From positions 1,830,361-1,894,360 of the forward strand of contig NC_008530.1 in assembly GCF_000014425.1 (NCBI RefSeq): a stretch of DNA of 64,000 bases, in the 5' to 3' direction. Below, piece by piece: positions 25,204-32,681 of the stretch. Position 1 is the stretch's first letter. The number at the start of each line of letters is the position of its first letter. The notes beneath the pieces were generated by a model that did no database searches, was not told the DNA's origin, and saw nothing but the letters and a program-made list of their open reading frames with translations. Source of the DNA: Lactobacillus gasseri ATCC 33323 = JCM 1131. Its GTDB lineage: Bacteria > Bacillota > Bacilli > Lactobacillales > Lactobacillaceae. The position numbers and the translations under genes were made by a program.

Positions 25204-26514
25204 ATGAATTTTATCAAAAACTACTTTCATTTAGAAAAGTTGGGAACTAATGTTAGAACTGAATTTATTGCAGGTCTAACAACCTTTATTAGTATGTCTT
25301 ATATTCTTTTCGTTAACCCAAGTGTTCTTGGCGCTAGTGGGATGAATACTGGCGCTGTATTTACCGCAACTGCTTTAGCCGCTGCTCTTGGTACAGCAAT
25401 TATGGGTATTGTAGCTAACTATCCAATTGGTGAAGCACCTGCCTTAGGTATCAACGCTTTCTTTGCCTACACTGTATGTATTGGGATGAAGGTATCTTGG
25501 GAAACTGCTTTAGCCAGTGTTTTCGTTGCATCAATTATCTTTATTTTAATTACCTTGTTTAAGCTAAGAGAAAAGATCATTGATTCTATTCCTTCAGACC
25601 TTAAATTTGCCATTTCATCAGGTATTGGTCTTTTTATTGCCTTCCTAGGTCTACAAAATGGTGGCCTAATTGTGGCTAATAAATCAACTTTAGTTGGTTT
25701 AGGATCACTTCATAATCCACTCGTTTGGATTACAATTTTTGGTTTAATCGTTACTGTAATTTTAATGATCTTAGGCGTTCCAGGTGCAATTTTCATCGGA
25801 ATGATTGCTGCATCAATCTTTGGCATTTGTACTGGTCAAATTGCTGTACCACATAAGTTCATTTCTTTAGCACCAAGTCTTGCACCTACCTTTGGTCAAG
25901 CCGTTTTCCACGTTAAAGACATTAATTCTCTCCAAATGTGGGTTGTTGTTTTAACTTTCTTACTTGTTACATTCTTTGATACTGCTGGTACCTTAATTGG
26001 TCTTGCTCAACAAGCTGGCTTTATGAAGAACAACAAAATGCCACGTGTTGGTAAAGCATTAGCCGCTGATTCAACTGCTATGATGTTTGGTTCTATCTTT
26101 GGTACTTCACCTGTTGGAGCTTTCGTTGAATCAAGTGCTGGTATTGCAGTTGGCGGTCGCTCAGGTTTAACTGCTGTCTTTGTTGCCATCTTCTTCTTAA
26201 TCTCAATGATCTTTAGCCCACTACTTGGCGTCTTCACTACTCAAGTAACTGCTCCTGCTTTAATCATTGTTGGGGTTTTAATGGCACAAAATACTGCTCA
26301 CATTCATTGGAATAAGCTAGAAATTGCCGTTCCTGCCTTCTTGATTTTACTTGGTATGCCACTTACCTACTCAATTTCTGATGGTTTGGCATTAGGAATG
26401 ATTACTTACCCAATTTGTATGGTTTCTGCAAAACGTGGTAAAGAAGTCAGTCCAATGATGTGGGTACTGTTTGTAGTATTCATCATCTTCTTGTGGGTTT
26501 TGAATTTTAAGTAG
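25204..26514 (+). CDS. NCS2/AzgA-type purine permease (PbuG-like), copy 1
   Basis: A 436-residue permease with about 12-14 helices. It has the AzgA/PbuG signatures RTEFIAGLTTFISMSYILFVNP, GEAPALGINAFFAYTV, FFDTAGTLIGLAQQAG and GTSPVGAFVESSAGIAVGGR. Family members import hypoxanthine, guanine or adenine by proton symport. SD TGGAGGA lies upstream. Two close paralogues follow at 28.3 and 30.2 kb. All conserved positions are shared among the three, so substrate differences are not obvious by eye. A PurBox-like site in the leader suggests PurR control. Confidence 0.9.
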   Translation: MNFIKNYFHLEKLGTNVRTEFIAGLTTFISMSYILFVNPSVLGASGMNTGAVFTATALAAALGTAIMGIVANYPIGEAPALGINAFFAYTVCIGMKVSWETALASVFVASIIFILITLFKLREKIIDSIPSDLKFAISSGIGLFIAFLGLQNGGLIVANKSTLVGLGSLHNPLVWITIFGLIVTVILMILGVPGAIFIGMIAASIFGICTGQIAVPHKFISLAPSLAPTFGQAVFHVKDINSLQMWVVVLTFLLVTFFDTAGTLIGLAQQAGFMKNNKMPRVGKALAADSTAMMFGSIFGTSPVGAFVESSAGIAVGGRSGLTAVFVAIFFLISMIFSPLLGVFTTQVTAPALIIVGVLMAQNTAHIHWNKLEIAVPAFLILLGMPLTYSISDGLALGMITYPICMVSAKRGKEVSPMMWVLFVVFIIFLWVLNFK

Positions 26515-26531
26515 GATAAAATTTACTAACG

Positions 26532-26571
26532 AAAATACCGATTATCATCCATCTTGATAATCGGTATTTTT
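26532..26571 (+). terminator. Rho-independent terminator
   Basis: A perfect 16-bp stem, AAAATACCGATTATCA with TGATAATCGGTATTTT, is followed by T residues. It closes the first permease gene. Confidence 0.92.
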
Positions 26572-26588
26572 GTTGCTTTTATTATCTG

Positions 26589-26634
26589 TAAAGTATACTT
26601 AACAAAAAGCGCGATTTTTATAAAGTATACTTTA
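26589..26634. promoter_or_regulatory. Two palindromic operators TAAAGTATACTT(T)A
   Basis: TAAAGTATACTTAA (26589-26602) and the perfect 14-bp palindrome TAAAGTATACTTTA (26621-26634) lie 32 bp apart, three helical turns. They sit upstream of two TATAAT boxes (26642-26647, 26662-26667) and a small membrane-protein gene. The spacing and symmetry look like a dimeric repressor site, for example of an XRE-type regulator. The regulator is not identified. Confidence 0.55.
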
Positions 26635-26742
26635 CAGCATCTATAATTAAGTCGTTCATAGTATAATATAAGTATAAAAGTAATCCTTATTTTCCCCACT
26701 CAACTGTTTAATTTTTGCAAATACAGAACAGGAGGAATAAAA

Positions 26743-26922
26743 ATGATCATTACGGGTAAAACTATTTTTAAGATAGTCTATATACTTAGCATAATATTCA
26801 GCATTACTTACATCGTTTGGAACACTCTTCAGCATAATCCATTAGATCCAACTTACCTTTTGGTTGCCGTCATCAGTATCGTAGCAATGACTTTAGTTTT
26901 TATAAAAATCAACAAAGAATAA
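26743..26922 (+). CDS. Small two-helix membrane protein, 59 aa
   Basis: The 59-codon frame starts at an ATG six to seven bases after a full AGGAGG. The product begins MIITGKTIFKIVYILSIIF and has a second hydrophobic stretch, YLLVAVISIVAMTLVFI, with a short Lys-rich C-terminus. Two predicted membrane helices are joined by a polar loop (NTLQHNPLDPT). No family is recognised. The strong SD, upstream TATAAT boxes, paired palindromic operators and a following terminator argue that it is real and regulated. A membrane toxin or small stress protein is possible but unsupported. Confidence 0.7.
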   Translation: MIITGKTIFKIVYILSIIFSITYIVWNTLQHNPLDPTYLLVAVISIVAMTLVFIKINKE

Positions 26923-26936
26923 TAATTTCATATCAT

Positions 26937-26968
26937 AAAAAAGGCCCGTACATTCGCACGAGCTTTTT
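26937..26968 (+). terminator. Probable terminator after small membrane-protein gene
   Basis: An imperfect hairpin of AAAAAGGCCCGT with ACGAGCTTTTT begins 15 bases after the stop codon. Confidence 0.6.
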
Positions 26969-27265
26969 AATTACCAGTTATAATCTGCCAACAAAAGTTT
27001 CACTATTCAAACTTTGAATGCAATCTTTACTAAATTGATTAATCTTTTTGCTTGGTACTTTTTTGTTAGCTTTGTCAACCTACATCGACCACCACAAAAA
27101 ATAAAAACGCCGCTCAATATTATAACTTTGGAAGAGTTATTGAGTAGCGTTCACCGTAAAAAATAATCTTAACCACCGCTCTTAAAGCGGGCTGTATAAG
27201 GAGATCCCCGCATCGCCTTTTTTCATATCTAATTATATAGTAATGAATGTCATTTTGATATTTCT
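26969..27265. repeat. Non-coding stretch with strong hairpins, possible insertion-sequence end remnant
   Basis: No credible gene is seen. A hairpin at 27106-27151 pairs AACGC-CG-CTCAATA with TATTGAG-TA-GCGTT. A second, at 27176-27190, pairs CCGCT with AGCGG. Paired subterminal hairpins of this sort are seen at ends of IS200/IS605-type elements, but no transposase fragment is visible. The assignment is tentative. Confidence 0.35.
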
Positions 27266-28000
27266 TTAATCTCTACAAATTTCTAAGCAATATAATTTCT
27301 TTCCACATTTTGGACAAGTTAATTTTCTAAACTTAGGTGTGTGCGGAGAAAAATTAAAAGTTAAAAATGACGGAATAAAGACATCTCCGCAATTTGGGCA
27401 AACATATTCAACTTGTTCATAGTAATACCTTGATAATCCCCAAGCTGTTGCAAAAACTATTGCAATTAAAGCTACGACTTCAATTACTAATATTGTCGTC
27501 ATCTTCATCTGATATAAATAAACTGCAGTCCCAATTCCTGCTATCTCAAATAGCGTTAGGAGTCCACCCCATACCAAGAGTCTGCTTCTCAAAGCTGTCA
27601 AATTCTTTTCTTTTCTCATAATATTTGTAATGTCAGAAATATTGGTTAAAGTAGCAGGTAAAAAATTAATTTTTTGTAGATTCTCTATTTGTTTTTGACG
27701 CTTGTTTAATTCATTAATTTTTTGTTTATTTTCTCGATACTGCTGCTCTAAAAGCAAATCAAGCGATTGCCCACCACGCTCATCTTGAATGAGCAACTTT
27801 ATCTGCTTTAATGAAAAGCCAAGTTCTTTTAGATAAATAATTAATTCTATCTGCCTTATCTGTTCTTTTTCATAAAAACGATAGCCATTTTCTTCAATAT
27901 AAGCTGGCTTAACAAGTCCTTTTTCATCATAGAATCTTAGAGTACGCGTACTTACTTCCAGCATCGCAGCTACTTCACCAATTGAATATTTTTCTTGCAT
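27266..28000 (-). CDS. Membrane-anchored MerR-family regulator with C-terminal zinc ribbon
   Basis: A 244-residue protein. The ATG at 28000 follows AGGAGG by eight bases. Order of parts: MerR winged helix-turn-helix (YSIGEVAAMLEVSTRTLRFYDEKGL, about residues 5-75), a coiled coil rich in Gln/Lys (about 85-115), two membrane helices (about 143-190), then CPNC...CPKC (about 202-235), a zinc-ribbon arrangement. Soluble MerR proteins sense ligands near the coiled coil. A membrane segment plus zinc ribbon suggests sensing at the membrane, possibly of metal or envelope stress (inference). It is divergent from the second purine permease. Confidence 0.85.
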   Translation of the reverse strand: MQEKYSIGEVAAMLEVSTRTLRFYDEKGLVKPAYIEENGYRFYEKEQIRQIELIIYLKELGFSLKQIKLLIQDERGGQSLDLLLEQQYRENKQKINELNKRQKQIENLQKINFLPATLTNISDITNIMRKEKNLTALRSRLLVWGGLLTLFEIAGIGTAVYLYQMKMTTILVIEVVALIAIVFATAWGLSRYYYEQVEYVCPNCGDVFIPSFLTFNFSPHTPKFRKLTCPKCGKKLYCLEICRD

Positions 28001-28020
28001 TACTTTCACCTCCTAGCTTC

Positions 28021-28051
28021 AAGATATCAATTAACGCAAGGTCAAAGTCAA
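28021..28051 (-). promoter_or_regulatory. MerR-type promoter with 19-bp spacer
   Basis: On the minus strand TTGACT (28051-28046) and TATCTT (28026-28021) are separated by 19 bp, the over-long spacing typical of promoters distorted by MerR activators. It would give the merR-like mRNA a leader of only about 14 bases. Autoregulation is likely. Confidence 0.55.
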
Positions 28052-28088
28052 TATTTAAATTATAAAATATTATATTTCCCAGGTAATA

Positions 28089-28285
28089 ATGTTCGGATTC
28101 TACAAAAAATATATCATTTCTTAATTCATTAGTATCTTTTTTTGTAATTTAATCGAATAATTTTGACTATCATCCTTGAAATAGTTAATATTTTAGATAT
28201 AATTTTAGTTGAAGATTCGTTTTTGAATGGCTAAAGAGTTAATTTAGTTGTTTAAAATTTTATTTTCTTTCAAAATACGAACATT
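28089..28285 (+). promoter_or_regulatory. Leader of second purine permease with two PurBox-like sites
   Basis: AAATACGAACATT (28273-28285) matches the PurBox consensus at 12 of 13 positions, with the same mismatch as in the first permease leader. An inverted copy, GAATCCGAACATT on the minus strand (28101-28089), also matches 12 of 13. The rest of the 300-bp divergent region is AT-rich without visible genes. Confidence 0.5.
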
Positions 28286-28304
28286 ACCACATCTGGAGGG
28301 TTAC

Positions 28305-29615
28305 ATGAATTCAATTGGTAAATTTTTCCATTTAAATGAAAACCACACTTCATTTAAAACAGAGTTTTTAGCTGGACTAACTACGTTTGTGAGTATGTCT
28401 TACATTCTGTTTGTTAACCCAGCTGTTTTAGGAGCAAGTGGCATGAACAAGGGAGCGTTGTTTACTGCAACAGCCTTATCTGCTGCTTTCACGTGTATTG
28501 TAATGGGACTAGTTGCCAATTACCCTATTGCTTCTGCACCAACCTTAGGACTTAACGCATTCTTTACTTACACCGTCTGCTTAGGAATGCACGTTAAATG
28601 GCAAACTGCTTTAGCTGCTGTTTTTGTTGCTTCGATTCTTTTCATCTTACTAACTGTATTTAAAGTACGTGAGATGATTATCGATGCTATTCCTAGTGAT
28701 ATTAAATACGCAATCTCAGCTGGTATTGGTTTATTTATTGCCTTTATTGGTCTTCAAGGTGGTAAATTAATTAGCAAGAGTGATTCCACTTTAGTTACTG
28801 TTGGTGCTTTGAACAATCCACTTGTTTGGATCACAATTTTTGGTTTAGTTGTTACTATTTTCTTAATGATCGCCAGAGTCCCTGGTGCCATCTTTATCGG
28901 AATGATCGTGGCTGCTGTCTTTGGCATCGCCATCGGTCAAATTCCAATGCCTAAGGCCTTTATTTCAGGAGTTCCAAGTCTTTCACCAATTTTTGGTCAA
29001 GCTGTTTTCCATATTAGTGATATTAATACTGTCCAAATGTGGATCGTTGTCTTCACTTTCTTACTGGTTACTTTCTTTGATACTACTGGTACTTTAATCG
29101 GACTTGTTCAACAAGCAGGCCTCATGAAAGACAACAAAATGCCACGCGCCGGTGAAGCTCTAGCAGCTGACTCATCTGGTATGTTAGTTGGTTCTGTTCT
29201 TGGTACTTCACCTGTTGGTGCCTTTGTTGAATCAAGTGCTGGTATCGCAGTTGGTGGTAGAACTGGTCTAACTGCTGTCTGGGTTGGTATTTTCTTCTTA
29301 ATTTCAACTATCTTCAGCCCAATCTTAAGTGTCTTTACTACTCAAGTAACTGCTCCTGCTTTAATTATTGTTGGGGTATTAATGGCTGAAAACTTAGCAC
29401 ACGTTCACTGGACTGACCTTGAAATTGCAATTCCATGTTTCTTAATCGCACTTGGCATGCCTCTTACCTACTCAATTTCAGATGGTCTTGGCTGGGGCTT
29501 AATTATTTACCCAGTATCAATGCTTGCTGCTAAGAGATTCAAAGAAATCACGCCAATGATGTGGATTTTATTCTTTGTCTTCGTCATTTACTTCGTAGTT
29601 CTAAATGTGAAATAG
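28305..29615 (+). CDS. NCS2/AzgA-type purine permease (PbuG-like), copy 2
   Basis: A 436-residue paralogue of the permeases on either side. Signatures are KTEFLAGLTTFVSMSYILFVNP, ASAPTLGLNAFFTYTV, FFDTTGTLIGLVQQAG and GTSPVGAFVESSAGIAVGGR. TGGAGGG fixes the ATG at 28305; a longer frame from 28248 has no SD. A MazG-like pyrophosphohydrolase gene begins ten bases after the stop, so the two are co-transcribed. The PurBox-like site in the leader suggests the same regulator as copy 1. Confidence 0.9.
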   Translation: MNSIGKFFHLNENHTSFKTEFLAGLTTFVSMSYILFVNPAVLGASGMNKGALFTATALSAAFTCIVMGLVANYPIASAPTLGLNAFFTYTVCLGMHVKWQTALAAVFVASILFILLTVFKVREMIIDAIPSDIKYAISAGIGLFIAFIGLQGGKLISKSDSTLVTVGALNNPLVWITIFGLVVTIFLMIARVPGAIFIGMIVAAVFGIAIGQIPMPKAFISGVPSLSPIFGQAVFHISDINTVQMWIVVFTFLLVTFFDTTGTLIGLVQQAGLMKDNKMPRAGEALAADSSGMLVGSVLGTSPVGAFVESSAGIAVGGRTGLTAVWVGIFFLISTIFSPILSVFTTQVTAPALIIVGVLMAENLAHVHWTDLEIAIPCFLIALGMPLTYSISDGLGWGLIIYPVSMLAAKRFKEITPMMWILFFVFVIYFVVLNVK

Positions 29616-29625
29616 GGTTAGGATA

Positions 29626-29925
29626 ATGAAAAAGCTAGTTAGAGACAAAATACCTGAATTCGCTACCTATGCATCTTATCGTCAACTAAAACCTGATGAA
29701 AGAGAAGATGCCTTGAAAAATAAAATCGTCGAAGAAGCTAATGAGGTTAAAGCTGCACCCGACGATCAAAATCTCCTTGAAGAATTAGCTGATGTTTATA
29801 CAGTGTTAGAAGCATTTTTAGATTTTAAAAATATTAGTAAAGAGGAATTACTAAAACAAGTAGAGGCAAAAAAAGCTGAAAAAGGCGGCTTTACCAAATT
29901 CCTTTTGATGAATACTGATAAATAA
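29626..29925 (+). CDS. MazG-like nucleoside-triphosphate pyrophosphohydrolase, 99 aa
   Basis: A small all-alpha NTP pyrophosphatase-type protein starting MKKLVRDKIPEF. The metal-binding pattern is EEANEV (ExxE) and EELADVYTV (ExxD), as in phosphoribosyl-ATP pyrophosphohydrolase/MazG proteins. It probably hydrolyses a non-canonical or damaged NTP to NMP plus PPi. It is co-transcribed with the second purine permease (ten-base gap) and followed by a terminator. A house-cleaning role for salvaged purines fits, but the substrate is unknown. Confidence 0.85.
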   Translation: MKKLVRDKIPEFATYASYRQLKPDEREDALKNKIVEEANEVKAAPDDQNLLEELADVYTVLEAFLDFKNISKEELLKQVEAKKAEKGGFTKFLLMNTDK

Positions 29926-29934
29926 TATCTCCTT

Positions 29935-29966
29935 AAACAAGTAGTTCACATGACTACTTGTTTTTT
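29935..29966 (+). terminator. Rho-independent terminator
   Basis: AAACAAGTAGT pairs with ACTACTTGTTT, followed by T6. Confidence 0.9.
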
Positions 29967-30022
29967 ATTTATCTCCATTTGCGTATACGATAAATTTCTG
30001 CTAGAATACTTAACAATCAAGT

Positions 30023-30161
30023 TATCTATATATCGTCGAAATAAGGTCGACAGTATCTACCCTGAGCCATAAATTCAGGACTATAGGTATCAGACGTCAT
30101 AAATTTGCTTTAAAGGACATCTTTTACCCATGGCTTTTTTGGGTAAACTGTGTCCTTTTTT
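30023..30161 (+). promoter_or_regulatory. Guanine (purine) riboswitch with terminator platform
   Basis: P1 is TATCTATA (30023-30030) with TATAGGTA (30082-30089). P2 uses GTCGA and TCGAC around a short loop. J2/3 contains TATCTACC. P3 is CCTGA with TTCAGG around a GCCATAAA-type loop. The 3' core GGACTATAGG has C at the specificity position, so guanine/hypoxanthine is the expected ligand. A downstream intrinsic terminator (30112-30161: AAAGGACA with TGTCCTTT, inner TTTACCCA with TGGGTAAA, then T's) would be formed when ligand is bound, shutting off the third permease. Confidence 0.9.
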
Positions 30162-30184
30162 CATTTTTATTTTATGTTGGAGAA

Positions 30185-31501
30185 ATGATGCAATTTTTAG
30201 ATAAAGTCTTTCATTTAGAGGATGCACATACTAATGTCAAACGCGAATTAATCGCTGCTCTTACCACGTTTGTTTCATTGTCATACATCCTTTTTGTTAA
30301 CCCTAATATTTTAAGTGCAGCTGGTATTAATAAAGGCGCTGCTTTCACTGTTACTGCAATCGCAACTGCAATTGGTTGTTTCTTAATGGGATTCATTGCT
30401 AACTACCCAATTGCCTTAGCACCAACTCTTGGTAGTGCAGCCTTTTTCTCATATAACGTAGTTATTGGAATGCATATCAATTGGCAAACCGCTTTAGCTA
30501 GTGTGTTAGTTGCTTCAATCTTGTTTATTTTAATTACTGTTTTAAAATTACGTGAAAAAGTTGTTGATGCTATTCCTCAGGACTTAAAATATGCAATCTC
30601 TGCTGGTATTGGCCTATTCATTGCTTTTATTGGCTTACAAAATGGTAAATTAATCGTTGATAATAAATCTTCTCTAGTTGGTTTAGGATCATTCAATAAT
30701 CCAGCTGTTTGGATTACTTTATTTGGCTTAATTTTAACTGTCATCTTAATGGCTGCTAAAGTTCCTGGTTCAATCTTCATCGGTATGATCGTGACTGCTA
30801 TCTTTGGAATGGTAATTGGTCAAATTCCAATGCCACATGGTATTGTTTCAGGTGCTCCAAGTATTGCGCCTACTTTTGGTCAAGCAGTCTTTCATTTAAA
30901 GGACATTAACACGCCACAACTATTTATGGTTGTTTTAACATTCTTATTAGTTACTTTCTTTGATACTGCTGGTACTTTAATTGGGATGACGCAACAAGCC
31001 GGGATGGTTGACAAAAACGGTAAAATTCCACGTATTGGTAAAGCCTTCTTGTCAGATTCACTTGCTATGGTTGAAGGTTCTGTTCTTGGTACTGCTCCAC
31101 TTGGTACTTCTGTTGAATCAAGTGCAGGTATCGCAATGGGTGGTAGAACTGGTTTAACTGCTATTTTTGTTGGTATTTTATTCTTAGTTTCAATGATTTT
31201 CAGTCCTCTTCTAGCAGTAATCCCAACTACTGTGACTGCCCCAGCTTTAATTATCGTTGGGGTACTAATGGCAGGAAACCTTAAATATATTCACTGGGAT
31301 AACTTCGAAATTGCCTTTCCATCATTCTTGGTTGTTGTTGGTATGCCATTAACTTACTCAATTTCTGATGGTTTAGCCTTAGGGATGATTGCTTACCCAA
31401 TTACGATGATTGCTTCTAAGCGCTACAAAGAAGTATCACCAATGATGTACATTCTATTTGTAATATTCGTTATCTTCTTCCTTATTACAAATATGGGATA
31501 A
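30185..31501 (+). CDS. NCS2/AzgA-type purine permease, copy 3, under guanine riboswitch
   Basis: A 438-residue permease related to the two preceding ones: KRELIAALTTFVSLSYILFVNP, FFDTAGTLIGMTQQAG and GTAPLGTSVESSAGIAMGGR. The substitutions GSAAFFSYNV (for GINAFFAYTV) and TAPLGTS (for TSPVGAF) separate it from its paralogues and may reflect a different purine. Start is ATG at 30185 or 30188 (adjacent ATGATG); GGAG spacing slightly favours the second. Regulation is by a guanine riboswitch rather than a PurBox. Confidence 0.92.
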   Translation: MMQFLDKVFHLEDAHTNVKRELIAALTTFVSLSYILFVNPNILSAAGINKGAAFTVTAIATAIGCFLMGFIANYPIALAPTLGSAAFFSYNVVIGMHINWQTALASVLVASILFILITVLKLREKVVDAIPQDLKYAISAGIGLFIAFIGLQNGKLIVDNKSSLVGLGSFNNPAVWITLFGLILTVILMAAKVPGSIFIGMIVTAIFGMVIGQIPMPHGIVSGAPSIAPTFGQAVFHLKDINTPQLFMVVLTFLLVTFFDTAGTLIGMTQQAGMVDKNGKIPRIGKAFLSDSLAMVEGSVLGTAPLGTSVESSAGIAMGGRTGLTAIFVGILFLVSMIFSPLLAVIPTTVTAPALIIVGVLMAGNLKYIHWDNFEIAFPSFLVVVGMPLTYSISDGLALGMIAYPITMIASKRYKEVSPMMYILFVIFVIFFLITNMG

Positions 31502-31505
31502 AAAT

Positions 31506-31536
31506 AAAAATGAGATCGTACGCGATCTCATTTTTT
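31506..31536 (+). terminator. Rho-independent terminator
   Basis: AAAAATGAGATCG (31506-31518) pairs with CGATCTCATTTTT (31523-31535), after the third permease. Confidence 0.9.
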
Positions 31537-31640
31537 ATTACCTCGGCAATAATTTACTAGCTTTAGATCATTATTTATTCCATAATGTTAGATATATTTA
31601 CTAGTGCGCCAAGCTAGTCAATCGAGGAGTATTTGGAATA

Positions 31641-32054
31641 ATGTCAGTTAAACCTATCATTCATGATGAACTTTCTTTAAAATTCAAATCTACGCTAGTC
31701 ACCAAGCAGGATCTAGCAGCAGCTGAAGATTTGAAAGACACCTTAATTGCTAATAATGGCAAAGCTGCTGGACTTGCAGCAAATATGATCGGTGTACAAA
31801 AGCGAATTATTGCTTTATTTGTTGGTCCACTTCCAATTGTGATGCTTAATCCAATTATTGTTAAAAAAGCTGATAAGTATTTAGCTTATGAGGGATGTCT
31901 TTCTTTAGAAGGAGAACGTCCGACAGAAAGATATAAGAAAATTACAGTGAAATACCAAAATGAAAACTTTGAAACTCGTCAGCAAGCATTTTCTGATTTC
32001 GTCGCTGAAGTAATTCAACATGAAGTTGATCATTGTAATGGAATTTTGATTTAA
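31641..32054 (+). CDS. Peptide deformylase-like protein with altered motif 1
   Basis: A 137-residue deformylase-family metalloprotein. Motif 2 EGCLS (84-88) and motif 3 QHEVDH (126-131) supply the Cys and two His metal ligands and the catalytic Glu. Motif 1, normally GxGxAAxQ, reads GLAANM (44-49): the conserved Gln that polarises the substrate and stabilises the transition state is Met. Short length also suggests a secondary paralogue rather than the housekeeping enzyme. It may deformylate a special substrate or be inactive. It is single-gene with a terminator downstream. Confidence 0.85.
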   Translation: MSVKPIIHDELSLKFKSTLVTKQDLAAAEDLKDTLIANNGKAAGLAANMIGVQKRIIALFVGPLPIVMLNPIIVKKADKYLAYEGCLSLEGERPTERYKKITVKYQNENFETRQQAFSDFVAEVIQHEVDHCNGILI

Positions 32055-32067
32055 ACTATGTATTTTC

Positions 32068-32112
32068 AAAAAAGGTAGCACCTCGACTAAAAATCGAAGA
32101 TGCTACCTTTTT
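32068..32112. terminator. Bidirectional terminator
   Basis: AAAAAGGTAGCA pairs with TGCTACCTTTTT, with an inner TCGA pair. It lies between the deformylase-like gene and convergent membrane-protein genes. Confidence 0.88.
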
Positions 32113-32115
32113 CTT

Positions 32116-32661
32116 CTATAATTCACGATTTGTTGGTCCACGTTCAATCTTAATTCTAACAATTAAATGAACTAAGTTATATAGCAGAGTAAATGCTAGT
32201 AAAATCAACCAAAAATACCAAAATGCATAAATAATTAACAAAATAGCTGGAAAAACACTTAAAATAACTGCAATTAGACTATCAGCTAGTTTCAATTTTT
32301 TATTAAAAATTCCACTTCTCACTAATTGATATGACTTAAAACCTAAATATCCTGCACCAGTTAGTCCAAATATTCTTAATAGCACGTCAACATTCACAAA
32401 GACACATACCATGCTTAATCCCATATACAAAACGCCAATGACAATCAATATAATTCGTACTGATCTAGTAATAGCATGGCTTTCTTCTAATCCTTGCTCT
32501 ATATCAACAAGATAATAAATAATCGCGCATAAACCGACTAATCGATACAACCAGCCAATATTCCAAAATGCCAAAAAGAACATAACGCAACTTAAAATAA
32601 CTTCGGCCACACCAAGAAGACGGTTTAGTTTTCTGTTCTTAACAATTAAGTCTGGCCGCAT
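32116..32661 (-). CDS. Multi-helix membrane protein, tandem paralogue B
   Basis: A 181-residue protein with five to six predicted membrane helices. No family is recognised. It is clearly a duplicate of the upstream gene. Shared features include NIGWL after the first helix, D(I/V)EQ.LE(E/D)S..I(T/S)R, the GAGYLGFK/SAGYLGFK segment, LKLADS/LKFADS, and the C-terminus LHLIVRIKxE..TNREL. Identical C-terminal codons (ATTCACGATTTGT on the plus strand) underline the duplication. The SD is weak. It is co-transcribed as the second gene of the pair. Confidence 0.75.
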   Translation of the reverse strand: MRPDLIVKNRKLNRLLGVAEVILSCVMFFLAFWNIGWLYRLVGLCAIIYYLVDIEQGLEESHAITRSVRIILIVIGVLYMGLSMVCVFVNVDVLLRIFGLTGAGYLGFKSYQLVRSGIFNKKLKLADSLIAVILSVFPAILLIIYAFWYFWLILLAFTLLYNLVHLIVRIKIERGPTNREL

Positions 32662-32681
32662 ACAATCATTCCCATCTGATC

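Noticed and set aside
24965..25204. Purine riboswitch before the first permease
   Set aside because: The J2/3 (TCTACC) and P3 loop cores seen at 30023-30089 are missing; only a PurBox-like site is present.
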